DNA from: Gaiellasilicea sp963811885
Lineage (GTDB): Bacteria; Actinomycetota; Thermoleophilia; Gaiellales; Gaiellaceae
NCBI GenBank assembly: GCA_963811885.1
Contig: CAWETB010000015.1
Location: 620,001 to 684,000, forward strand
Direction: 5' to 3'
Length of the DNA: 64,000 bases
Shown here: one piece after another, positions 14,521 to 22,086 of the stretch
Layout of the letters: every line of letters begins with the position of its first letter
Numbering within the stretch: position 1 is the stretch's first letter
Translations under genes and position numbers: made by a program
Notes under the pieces: generated by a model
Databases searched by the model: none
The model's input: only the letters and a program-made list of their open reading frames with translations
Told to the model about the DNA's origin: nothing

Positions 14521-15368
14521 GCCGGCTGCAGCTTCGCCGCCGACTCCGCAACGGGCAGCTTCACGTCCGACGCGGCAAGCGCCTGCCAGGTCAGCGGCCC
14601 GACGATCCCGTCCTGCTCGAGATCGGCGAAATGCTGGAACGCCTTCACGCCGGCCTCGGTGATCTCGCCGAAGTCGCCGTCGATGGTCGCCGGCTCCGGG
14701 TAGAGGTCGCGGGCACGCAGCAGCCGCTGCAGCCGCTTCACGTGCCAGCCGTGGGAGCCGAGCCGCAGCAACGGCGGGCTCTGCTTGAGGGCGGCCGGCG
14801 CCGCAGCCGTGGCGGGCGCCGCCGCCCGCGCGGTCGCGCCGCCGCCCATGTTCGCGCGCACCAGCGCCAGGTAGCGCTCGACGGGGAAGCCCTTCCCGGG
14901 ATCCCAGTGCGAGCCGCGCTTGAATGCCTTGCTGACGGCGTCGTGGGTCGTGATCCCGCGCTTGCCGGCCTTGAGGTCTGCGGCGTAGAGCCACGTCACC
15001 GGAATCGAGTACTTCGTGCAGAGGTCGGCGACGAGCGCCGCCGAGCGCTCGAGCATCGCCACCGAGTACGCATCGCTCCAGTCCCGGCCCGTCTGCTTCG
15101 CCCGGCCGGCGTGCTCGATCCCGATCCCGTCGTGGTTCGCTCCCGGCGCGTGCCAGCCGATGTCCTGGTCGCGGACGCACTGGACGATCGAGTCGGCGTC
15201 GACGCAGTAGTGGGCCGACACCTTCGCAGCAGGGTTCTTGAACCAGAGGGCGCAGTGCTCGGCGGTGTCGCCCTTCTCGTCCATCTCCATCGTGTGGATG
15301 ACGATCAGGTCGATCGTCCGCCCGCCGGTCTTCGTCACGTTCGGGCTCTCGACGAACGGATATGCCAC
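14517..15368 (-). CDS. N-acetylmuramoyl-L-alanine amidase with peptidoglycan-binding domain
   Basis: 283 residues. Amidase_2 domain: zinc His in LIVIHTMEMD, EHCALWFKN, HDGIGIEHAG and ITTHDAVS, ending in the conserved SHWDPGKGFP. A short Ala/Pro linker then leads to a PG_binding_1 domain (LRLGSHGWHVKRLQRLL to IDGDFGEITEAGVKAFQ). No signal peptide is obvious from GTG 15368, which has the best ribosome site (GAGGGAGG, 4 nt upstream); an ATG at 15416 extends it by 16 residues. It cleaves the amide between MurNAc and the stem peptide. Export route unclear. Confidence 0.85.
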   Translation of the reverse strand: MAYPFVESPNVTKTGGRTIDLIVIHTMEMDEKGDTAEHCALWFKNPAAKVSAHYCVDADSIVQCVRDQDIGWHAPGANHDGIGIEHAGRAKQTGRDWSDAYSVAMLERSAALVADLCTKYSIPVTWLYAADLKAGKRGITTHDAVSKAFKRGSHWDPGKGFPVERYLALVRANMGGGATARAAAPATAAAPAALKQSPPLLRLGSHGWHVKRLQRLLRARDLYPEPATIDGDFGEITEAGVKAFQHFADLEQDGIVGPLTWQALAASDVKLPVAESAAKLQPA

Positions 15369-15487
15369 GGGCCCTCCCTCGAGTCGCGCCGCAGCAGGTT
15401 GTGTCGTCGGTTGCATGATTCCGCCGCCCGAAGCACAATGCAAGCTCGATCCCGGCGGTGCGGCCCGCCTCGACAAGAGGAGGCCGC

Positions 15488-16531
15488 ATGACCACGACGC
15501 CACTCCACGCCGACCTCGTCTTCGAAGGCGGCGGCGTCAAGGGGATCGGGCTCGCGGGCGCGCTGGCGACGCTCGAGGAACGGGCATACGGCCCGCAGAA
15601 CATCGCCGGGACGTCGGCCGGCGCGATCACGGCCGCGCTCCTCGCGGCGGGGTACTCCGCCTCGGAGCTGCGCGAGATCATCATGGAGCTCGACTACCGC
15701 CAGTTCCAGGACCGCGCCTGGGAGGACAAGGTGCCGCTGATCGAGCGCTCGCTGAGCATGCTGCTCGACCTCGGCTTCTACGAGGGCGATCGCTTCCTCT
15801 CCTGGATCCGCGAGCGCCTCGAGGCGAAGGGCGTGTACACGTTCGCCGACCTCGTCCAGGAGGAGTTCGCCGACGATCCGCGCTACCGCTCGCGGCTGCA
15901 GGTGATCGCCTCCGACGTGACCACCCACGAGCTGCTCGTGCTCCCGCGCGACGCGACGAAGCTCGGGATCGAGCCCGACACGCTGGATGTGGCGCTCGCG
16001 GTCCGGATGAGCATGAGCATCCCGGTCTTCTTCGAGCCCGTCCGCTTCCTGAACCAGAAGACCGGCCAGCTGCACGTGATCGTCGACGGCGGCATGCTCT
16101 CGAACTTCCCCGTCTGGCTCTTCGACTGCCCCGACGACGAGGTGCCGGAGTGGCCGACCTTCGGTCTCCTCCTCGTCGAGCCGAAGCCGCAGTCGCCGAT
16201 CGGCGCGCGCCTGCCGAAGCCGAGGATGACGGGCAAGGGACCCGGCGCCGTGATCGACTACGTCAAGGCGCTCGCCCAGACGATGATGGAGGCGCACGAC
16301 CGGATGTACGTCGAGCAGTCGAACTACGCGCGCACGATCCCGATCCCCACGCTCGGCGTCGGCACGACCGAGTTCGACCTGAGCAAGGAGCGCGCGCTCG
16401 CCCTCTACGACTCCGGCCGCTGGGCGGCGGAGAAGTTCCTGGACAAGTGGGACTTCGACGCCTACATCGCCGAGTTCCGGAGCGGCAAGGAGCACTCGCG
16501 CCGCGAGGCGCTCGTCGCATCGATGAGCTAG
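15488..16531 (+). CDS. Patatin-like phospholipase
   Basis: 347 residues from ATG 15488, positioned 6 nt after AGAGGAGG. The oxyanion loop FEGGGVKGIGLAGAL, nucleophile motif GTSAG (about residue 43) and catalytic Asp in VDGGMLSNFPVWLF make a complete Ser-Asp dyad. The middle region resembles bacterial patatins of the RssA/YlbK kind. It would hydrolyse acyl esters of membrane lipids in the cytoplasm or at the inner membrane face. No signal peptide. It is divergent from the amidase and followed 21 nt later by the HIT gene. Confidence 0.88.
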   Translation: MTTTPLHADLVFEGGGVKGIGLAGALATLEERAYGPQNIAGTSAGAITAALLAAGYSASELREIIMELDYRQFQDRAWEDKVPLIERSLSMLLDLGFYEGDRFLSWIRERLEAKGVYTFADLVQEEFADDPRYRSRLQVIASDVTTHELLVLPRDATKLGIEPDTLDVALAVRMSMSIPVFFEPVRFLNQKTGQLHVIVDGGMLSNFPVWLFDCPDDEVPEWPTFGLLLVEPKPQSPIGARLPKPRMTGKGPGAVIDYVKALAQTMMEAHDRMYVEQSNYARTIPIPTLGVGTTEFDLSKERALALYDSGRWAAEKFLDKWDFDAYIAEFRSGKEHSRREALVASMS

Positions 16532-16552
16532 TCCGCCACCGAAGTTGAGAAC

Positions 16553-17044
16553 ATGCGCGGCATGCCGAAGCAGCTCTGGGCGCCGTGGCGGCTCGAGTAC
16601 GTCTCCCAGGCCGACGAGCTGCCCGGCTGTCCGCTCTGCGCCGAGGCGGCCGGCGAGGTCGAGGAATCTCTGGTCGTGCACCGCGGCAAGACCGCGTTCG
16701 CGCTGCTGAACAAGTACCCGTACTCGTCCGGACACCTGATGCTCGCCCCGTACGAGCACGTGGGCGAGCTGGAGCAGCTCGACGACGAGACGGCGCTCGA
16801 GCTCCATCATCTCGGCCTCCAGAGCCTGGCGGCCCTGCGCACGCTCTACCGGCCCGCCGGCTTCAACCTCGGCACCAACATCGGCCGCGCGGCAGGAGCC
16901 GGCATCCCGGAGCACGTGCACACGCACGTCGTTCCGCGCTGGGCCGGCGACACGAGCTTCATGCCGGTGCTGGCCGACGTGAAGGTGATGCCGGAGCACC
17001 TCCTCGAGACGCGCGACCGCCTGCGCGAGGCCTGGCCCAGCTGA
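16553..17044 (+). CDS. HIT-family nucleotide hydrolase/phosphorylase
   Basis: 163 residues. The histidine triad HVHTHVVPRW lies at about residues 122-131, and the opening KQLWAPWRLEYV is that of actinobacterial AP4A phosphorylase-like HIT proteins. CPLC near residue 27 and a later His may form a zinc site as in that branch. Likely acts on diadenosine polyphosphates or nucleoside phosphoramidates in the cytoplasm. ATG 16553 or 16562 are both possible. tRNA-Gly follows 40 nt downstream on the same strand. Confidence 0.88.
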   Translation: MRGMPKQLWAPWRLEYVSQADELPGCPLCAEAAGEVEESLVVHRGKTAFALLNKYPYSSGHLMLAPYEHVGELEQLDDETALELHHLGLQSLAALRTLYRPAGFNLGTNIGRAAGAGIPEHVHTHVVPRWAGDTSFMPVLADVKVMPEHLLETRDRLREAWPS

Positions 17045-17084
17045 CCCTCGATCACCTAGACCGCGGCTAGAATGCCCGCACCAC

Positions 17085-17157
17085 GCGGGCGTAGCTCAGT
17101 TGGTAGAGCATCAGCTTCCCAAGCTGAGGGTCGTGGGTTCGAGCCCCATCGCCCGCT
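17085..17157 (+). tRNA. tRNA-Gly (anticodon CCC)
   Basis: 73-nt cloverleaf: acceptor GCGGGCG/CGCCCGC, D arm GCTC/GAGC, anticodon stem TCAGC/GCTGA with loop TTCCCAA (anticodon CCC, reading GGG), T arm GTGGG/CCCAT with TTCGAGC loop, discriminator T. CCA not encoded. Confidence 0.95.
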
Positions 17158-17172
17158 CACGCAGAACCAAGC

Positions 17173-17200
17173 CGAAACCCGCTTGCCTAAGCGGGTTTCG
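17173..17200 (+). terminator. Hairpin terminator after tRNA-Gly
   Basis: Perfect 12-bp stem CGAAACCCGCTT / AAGCGGGTTTCG with loop GCCT, 16 nt past the tRNA. A second pairing, GCGGTTTC (17200-17207) with GAAACCGC (17242-17249), encloses the following 34 nt. No U tract, as usual at this GC content. Confidence 0.7.
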
Positions 17201-17285
17201 CGGTTTCTGAGCCGCGGCTCGGTCGCCGCTCGAGACCGTCGGAAACCGCTCCGCAGAGCGAGCCCAACCCACTCGGTAGCCTGAG

Positions 17286-17566
17286 TTAGACGCCGGGACC
17301 CGGTATGAGCTCTTCGGGGCGTTCGATCACGACGATCACGACATCGTCTTCAACGTAGACCTCGGTCGCCTTCCACGCTTCGCCGCTGTATTCGACATCG
17401 TCGCCGACTGCGTGCGGGTTGTCGCCGGCGAAAACCTCCGAAGGTACTGAGATGTGCTCGTGCCCCCGATCTGGGGCGTGCGGTGGCGCGTCAGGAACCG
17501 GTACGGCATCGGCCGATCGTATGCGTAGGCCACTCCAGGGCCAAATAGCGTGAAGCGACGCCGCAC
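17286..17566 (-). other. Region with an unresolved small coding sequence
   Basis: Downstream of the response regulator, 3 nt after its TAA, a GTG at 17566 with AAGGAG beside it opens a 76-codon frame. A second minus frame ending at 17286 gives a more protein-like acidic sequence (EVFAGDNPHAVGDDVEYSG, then VYVEDDVVIVVIERPEELI) but has no start codon. Joining the two would need one indel near 17480. The plus strand has a mirrored open frame without a start. I cannot decide which, if any, is translated. Confidence 0.3.
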
Positions 17567-17569
17567 TCC

Positions 17570-17998
17570 TTAGGCGGGCGTTCTCGCAGGCACACGCCGG
17601 GCGGCTGAGGCCGCGCTTTGGACGGTGGCGATGATCGTGTCCGGATCTGCGCCTTTTTGGAGATAGCTGTGGGCGCCGAGCGCCAGGACTTCTTCGGCAA
17701 CGGTGGCTTCGGCGAAGCCGGAGAGGACGACGATCTTGGCTTCGGGTGCGACGCGTCGCAGGTCCGGCAGGGCATCCAAGCCGCTGCGGTTGGGCATTGC
17801 GAGGTCGAGCAGGATCACGTCCGGCTGGAGTCGTGTGGCTTCGAGGACCGCTTCGTCGCCGTCGGCGGCTTCGCCGGCGACGTGCAGGCCGTGAGCCGTG
17901 TCGACGATCACGCCGAGCAGCACGCGCATTGCGGCGTTGTCGTCGCAGACGAGCACGGCTGTTGGCTGGTCTCCGGAGGCGGGCGGTTCGTCGCTCAT
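17570..17998 (-). CDS. Single-domain response regulator
   Basis: 142 residues containing only a CheY-like receiver. Acidic pocket VLVCDDN (about residues 15-21), phosphoacceptor Asp in DVILLDLAMP, switch Ser in IVVLSGF and Lys in YLQKGA are all present, so it should be phosphorylatable. It lacks a DNA-binding domain, so it works through protein partners. Its ATG overlaps the stop of the upstream gene by 4 nt (ATGA), tying it to the unusual pseudo-receiver/DHp protein, its likely partner. Confidence 0.88.
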   Translation of the reverse strand: MSDEPPASGDQPTAVLVCDDNAAMRVLLGVIVDTAHGLHVAGEAADGDEAVLEATRLQPDVILLDLAMPNRSGLDALPDLRRVAPEAKIVVLSGFAEATVAEEVLALGAHSYLQKGADPDTIIATVQSAASAARRVPARTPA

Positions 17999-18663
17999 GG
18001 CGCGGCGGGTGCAGAGTCGCGAATCAAGTCGTGGAGGGGAACGCCTTGTAGTCGCAGCTCATCGAGTGACGTGCTGACGACCGCGCGTGTGTTCTCCAAT
18101 GCGAGGAGCAAGGCAGCCCGCGACTCGTCGGGACGGTCGAGCTCGAGGGCGAGGTGGGCGACCGAGAGTGCCTGCACGACGCCATCGTGGAGCTCAAGCA
18201 GTTGCCGCTGCTGCGCCTGGGTCCGCTCCGACTCTCGCAGCCTCTCGGCATTACGGCGGTCGAACGCTCCTTGCAGGTGCTGGTACTCACCGAACCGGCG
18301 CAGGGTGATGTCGATCGCACTCTGCAGCTCTTCCGGTCGGCTGTCGACGATGTAAGCGAAGACACCTCGTGAAGCGGCCTCGTTCACCCACTCCCCGTCG
18401 TAGGTCTCGAGCAGCGCGATCACAGGACAGAACGCCTCCGAGACGATCTCGGAGATCAGGTGCAGCGCGTGCTCGGCGCTCGCACCGAGCCCGACGAGGG
18501 CGACGTCGGGTCGCTCACGTGCCGTCACCGCGGCCACGTCGGAGACGTGGATCTCGCGGGCGATCACCTCGTGGCCGAGCCCGGTCACGACCTGTGCGAG
18601 AAGATCCAGACGATCAGCGCGCTGATTCGCGATCAAGACGCGAAGGTGATGAATCCCATCCAT
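17995..18663 (-). CDS. Pseudo-receiver (ANTAR-type) fused to a HisKA_3 helix bundle, no ATPase
   Basis: 222 residues. Residues 1-120 resemble receivers of actinobacterial ANTAR regulators (VALVGLGASAEHALHLI, CPVIALLE, AYIVDSRPEELQSAIDI), but the phosphoacceptor Asp position reads VGLG and has no Asp. Instead of an RNA-binding ANTAR domain, the C terminus carries a HisKA_3 dimerisation segment with the phosphoacceptor-like motif LELHDGVVQAL at about residue 165. No HATPase domain follows. It could be a His-phosphotransfer or scaffold protein for the adjacent single-domain regulator. Architecture is seen directly; function is inference. Confidence 0.7.
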   Translation of the reverse strand: MDGIHHLRVLIANQRADRLDLLAQVVTGLGHEVIAREIHVSDVAAVTARERPDVALVGLGASAEHALHLISEIVSEAFCPVIALLETYDGEWVNEAASRGVFAYIVDSRPEELQSAIDITLRRFGEYQHLQGAFDRRNAERLRESERTQAQQRQLLELHDGVVQALSVAHLALELDRPDESRAALLLALENTRAVVSTSLDELRLQGVPLHDLIRDSAPAAP

Positions 18664-18907
18664 GCGTACCTTCCGGTATTCGGACCGGGCACGAGAACGG
18701 GCGCAAAGGGTGGTGCTGCTCGCCTAAGAGGGCGTCTCGCCCGACAACAGATTGTACCACGCTGCACAAAGCTCGATCGCTGCTGGGCGCCCGCCTCCTT
18801 CGGTTTCCGTGCCGGCTTCTCACGCTCGGTGGTCTCCTGGACCACGTCGGGGAGGATCGCTCGGCCGCCTCGGGCACCCTCGAGCGCGGCAGCACGCCGT
18901 TCGGAGT
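18664..18907. other. Intergenic stretch without a recognised gene
   Basis: About 240 bp upstream of the signalling pair. All reading frames are short and lack family similarity. It should contain the promoter of the pair, but I see no clear hexamers. Confidence 0.4.
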
Positions 18908-18947
18908 GCGAAGGGCGCCTGGAAGACGCCCTTCGCTGTTGACTCCG
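18902..18947 (-). terminator. Terminator of the secreted-protein gene
   Basis: Stem GCGAAGGGCG / CGCCCTTCGC (18908-18917 with 18927-18936), loop of 9 nt, extended outside a bulge by CGGAGT / ACTCCG. It lies 36 nt past the stop at 18983. Confidence 0.6.
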
Positions 18948-18982
18948 AGCCCACACCGCGTCAGCGGCGTTGATGGATCGCT

Positions 18983-19451
18983 CTACGCCAGTTCGGCGCA
19001 GAGATCTCGGCTTCGACCTTGCAGCGTGTAGCCCGGCACATTCGCCCGAAACGTGACGGTGCCCGAGGTGACAACCAGTGTTGCGGACGTACCAGGCCCA
19101 AAGTCGCCCGCTTCCGCGAACAGAAGCGAGTTGCCGCGGAGAATGAACGGGTCACCACCTGAGCCGATGAAGACTGGCCCGGAGACGTTCACGGTGACGG
19201 ACGTCCCCGTTTCCAGATTGACCGCTTCCACGATCAACCGGCCGCCGATGAACTCTCTGCCGTTGGCGAAAATGATCGCGAAGTTTTCGCTGACGAGGAC
19301 GTTTAGCTGCACCATGAAATCGCCGCAGAACTGCCCCGTGAACATGGCCGGGGATGGTGCTGGCACTTTGATCGGCTTCTCCGCCGAGCGCAACGGGGAC
19401 GAAAACCGCTAGGGCGAGAACCGCCGCGACAAACACCATCTTCAGCCGCAT
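18983..19451 (-). CDS. Small secreted protein of unknown function (one frame break)
   Basis: About 156 residues. A Sec signal peptide (MRLKMVFVAAVLALAVFVPVALGG) begins at the ATG at 19451, which has AAAGGA 7 nt upstream. The mature part is beta-rich and low in charge (GQFCGDFMVQLNVLVSENFA, GTSVTVNVSGPVFIG, SATLVVTSGTVTF) with two Cys, consistent with an extracellular beta-sandwich. The frame breaks near 19345; restoring GGCGCC from GGCC joins signal peptide and body. Codon third positions are more AT-rich than in neighbours, hinting at transfer or weak selection. No family recognised. Confidence 0.65.
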
Positions 19452-19683
19452 GTTGAATCCTTTCGAATTGGAGGACACGTGGCTATCCGACTGGCAGGGG
19501 ATTGGGTGGCCCCCGACTGCCCGGAGACGAATGGGTCGTGCCGCAATCGGCCTCAAGACACTGGAGGAAAACCGAAACCCCTTCTCCCTTGTGCCGCAAA
19601 GTACAAGGGGGATGGATCCTTTCATCTCCACAGGAGAAACACAATCCGACGGCGAGCCGGCGTGCTCCTGCCCGGACCACTGG

Positions 19684-19712
19684 GCGAGCGCCGCGCGTTG
19701 CGCGGCGCTCGC
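19684..19712 (-). terminator. Terminator of the GH3 gene
   Basis: Perfect 13-bp stem GCGAGCGCCGCGC / GCGCGGCGCTCGC with loop GTT, 23 nt past the glucosidase stop. The remaining 230 bp up to 19452 holds only the secreted-protein promoter region. Confidence 0.65.
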
Positions 19713-19734
19713 TCGTTCTCACCGTCCGACGCAG

Positions 19735-22047
19735 CTACCCCTGCACCGAGAACGACTGCATGAGGCTCGCACTCGAGCTGTTGCCGGCGTAGACATCGAT
19801 CTGTCCCGGCTCCACGACGAGCTTCCCGCGGTTGTCGTAGAAGCCGAAGTCGCTCTTGTCGAGCGTGAACGTGACCCTCCGTGTCTCCCCCGGCGTCAGC
19901 GTCACGCGCTCGAACCCACGTAGCCGGCGGACCGGCTGCGAGATGCTGGCCACCGGGTCGTGGATGTAGAGCTGGACGACCTCATCGCCCTTGCGCGACC
20001 CCGTATTCGTCACGCTCACGGAGGCAGTGAGGCTCCCGTTGCGCGACACGGTCGGGGCGCTCAGCCGCAGGTTCGAGACCTCGAACGTCGTGTAGCTGAG
20101 CCCGTAGCCGAACTCGAAGAGCGGCGCACAGCTCGGGATGTCGCGGTGCCTCGAGTTGTACTTCGAGTCAGCGTTGCACGGCCGTCCCGTCGGCTCGTGG
20201 TTGTAGTAGATCGGCACCTGGCCGACGCGCCGCGGGAAGGAAACGGGCAGCTTCCCGCCCGGGTTGACCTTGCCGAACACGACGTCGGCGACGGCAGGTC
20301 CGGCCTGCACGCCCGGGAACCACGCTTCGAGAAGCGCGGGCGCATCGGCGACCACGTCCTCCAGCGCGAGCGGCCGGCCGTTGAACAGGACGACCACGTA
20401 CGGCTTCCCGGTCGCCTTGATCGCCCGGATCAGCTCCTCCTGGCGGCCCGGAAGGTCGAGCGTGCTGCGCGCTGCGGCCTCGCCGCTCATCTCGCGTGTC
20501 TCGCCCAGGGCGAGCACGACCTGGTCCGCAGCCTGCGCCGCGGCCACCGCGGCGGCGAAGTCGACATCGCCGCAACCCTCGGGATCGGTGTGCGGCGGCT
20601 CGGTGTTCGAGAGCTTGCAGCCCTCGGCGTAGGTCGCGCCGGGGCTCTGCGCGGCGATGCCGTCGAAGACGGTCACGGCGTCGCCGTCGCGGCCGACACC
20701 CCACCACGGACCGAGCATGTCGTGCCCGTTCTTGGCGAGCGGCCCGATCACGGCCGTCTTCTTCGCAGGGTTGAGCGGCAAGATCCCACCCCGGTTCTGG
20801 AGCAGCACCATCGAGCGGCCCGCGGCCTTGCGCGCTGCCGCCACCGCGTCGGGCTTGAGCATCTGCGCCTCGGCCTTGTCCGGCGTGAACGGCGCGTACG
20901 GATGCTCGAACAGGCCGGCGCGGAACTTGACGCGCAGGATCCTGCGCACAGCGTCGTCGATCCGCTTCATCGAGATCCGGTGATCGTCGAGCAGCTGCGC
21001 ACCGAAGTCGCGGATCAGCGTGCTGGTCATCTCGGAGTCGACGCCGGAGTTGAGCGCGAGCGCCGCGGCGTCCGGCCCGTCGGCTGCGACTCCGTGTCCG
21101 CACTCCCCGGCATCCGGTGTCTTCGGCGGGCAGGCCCGCATCTCAGCGACGGCGGTCCAGTCGCTCTCGACGAATCCGTCGAAGTCCCAGTCGCCCTTGA
21201 GGATCTCGTTCATCAGCTCGTCGTTGCCGCAGCCCGGGACGCCGCTGATCGCGTTGAACGAGCACATGACAGTGCCCGCGCCGGCGTCGATGGCGGCCTT
21301 GAACGGCGGCAGATAGAAGTTCCACAGCCGCTGGACGGACATGTCGGTGGTGTTGTAGTCGCGGCCGCTCTCGGGCTGGCCGTAGGCGGCGAAGTGCTTG
21401 ACGCTGGCGACGAGCTTGTCGGGCGCGCTGTAGTCGGATCCCTGAATCGCCTTGACGCGCGCAGCCGCGAGCACCGAGTTCAGGTACGGGTCCTCGCCCG
21501 CGGCTTCGGAGATCCTGCCCCAGCGCGGCTCGTGCGAGACGTCGACCATCGGGGCGTAGGTCTGCTTGAGCCCGACGACGGCCGACTCGCGTGCGCCGTA
21601 CGTGTGGTCGTCGAACGCCACCTGCGGATCGAAGCTCGCGCCGGCGGCCAGCGGGATCGGGAAGACCGTCCGGAACCCGTGGATGGTGTCGAAGGCAAAG
21701 AGGATCGGGATCTTGAGCCGCGACTCCTCGACAGCCATGCGCTGGAGGTCTCTGATCCTCTGAGGGTCGGTCACGCTCAGGACCGATCCGAGACCCTTCT
21801 TCACGCCTTCGTCGGTGACCAGGAAGTCCGGCAGCAGCTGGATCTGCTGCAGCTTCTCTTCGAGTGTCATCTTCGCGAGCAGGTCATTCACCCGCGACTC
21901 GACGCGGCGATCGGCGGGCTGCCGTATGGGCTGGAGCGCCTGCTCGTCACCGCTTGGCTGCGTTGCGGCGACGACGCCTGCTGCAACCGTCGTGGCTAGC
22001 ACCAGGATCGACACCGCGAGCACGACCCTGAACGTGAACGTCGACAT
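19735..22047 (-). CDS. bglX: Secreted glycoside hydrolase family 3 beta-glucosidase (BglX-like)
   Basis: 770 residues in one intact frame. Signal peptide (VVLAVSILVLATTVAAGVVAA), then the GH3 N domain with MTLEEKLQQIQ, KHFAAYGQPESGRDYN and the nucleophile Asp in FDGFVESDWTAV (about residue 300), GH3 C domain (VVLALGETREMSGEA, LDLPGRQEELI), and a C-terminal fibronectin-III-like domain (VSVTNTGSRKGDEVVQLYI). Length and order match BglX, which removes terminal glucose from beta-glucosides. ATG at 22047. No transporter or regulator sits next to it. Confidence 0.93.
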   Translation of the reverse strand: MSTFTFRVVLAVSILVLATTVAAGVVAATQPSGDEQALQPIRQPADRRVESRVNDLLAKMTLEEKLQQIQLLPDFLVTDEGVKKGLGSVLSVTDPQRIRDLQRMAVEESRLKIPILFAFDTIHGFRTVFPIPLAAGASFDPQVAFDDHTYGARESAVVGLKQTYAPMVDVSHEPRWGRISEAAGEDPYLNSVLAAARVKAIQGSDYSAPDKLVASVKHFAAYGQPESGRDYNTTDMSVQRLWNFYLPPFKAAIDAGAGTVMCSFNAISGVPGCGNDELMNEILKGDWDFDGFVESDWTAVAEMRACPPKTPDAGECGHGVAADGPDAAALALNSGVDSEMTSTLIRDFGAQLLDDHRISMKRIDDAVRRILRVKFRAGLFEHPYAPFTPDKAEAQMLKPDAVAAARKAAGRSMVLLQNRGGILPLNPAKKTAVIGPLAKNGHDMLGPWWGVGRDGDAVTVFDGIAAQSPGATYAEGCKLSNTEPPHTDPEGCGDVDFAAAVAAAQAADQVVLALGETREMSGEAAARSTLDLPGRQEELIRAIKATGKPYVVVLFNGRPLALEDVVADAPALLEAWFPGVQAGPAVADVVFGKVNPGGKLPVSFPRRVGQVPIYYNHEPTGRPCNADSKYNSRHRDIPSCAPLFEFGYGLSYTTFEVSNLRLSAPTVSRNGSLTASVSVTNTGSRKGDEVVQLYIHDPVASISQPVRRLRGFERVTLTPGETRRVTFTLDKSDFGFYDNRGKLVVEPGQIDVYAGNSSSASLMQSFSVQG

Positions 22048-22086
22048 GGTGTCTCCTTCCCCGTAGTCGGACTGGTATGCCGAGCA

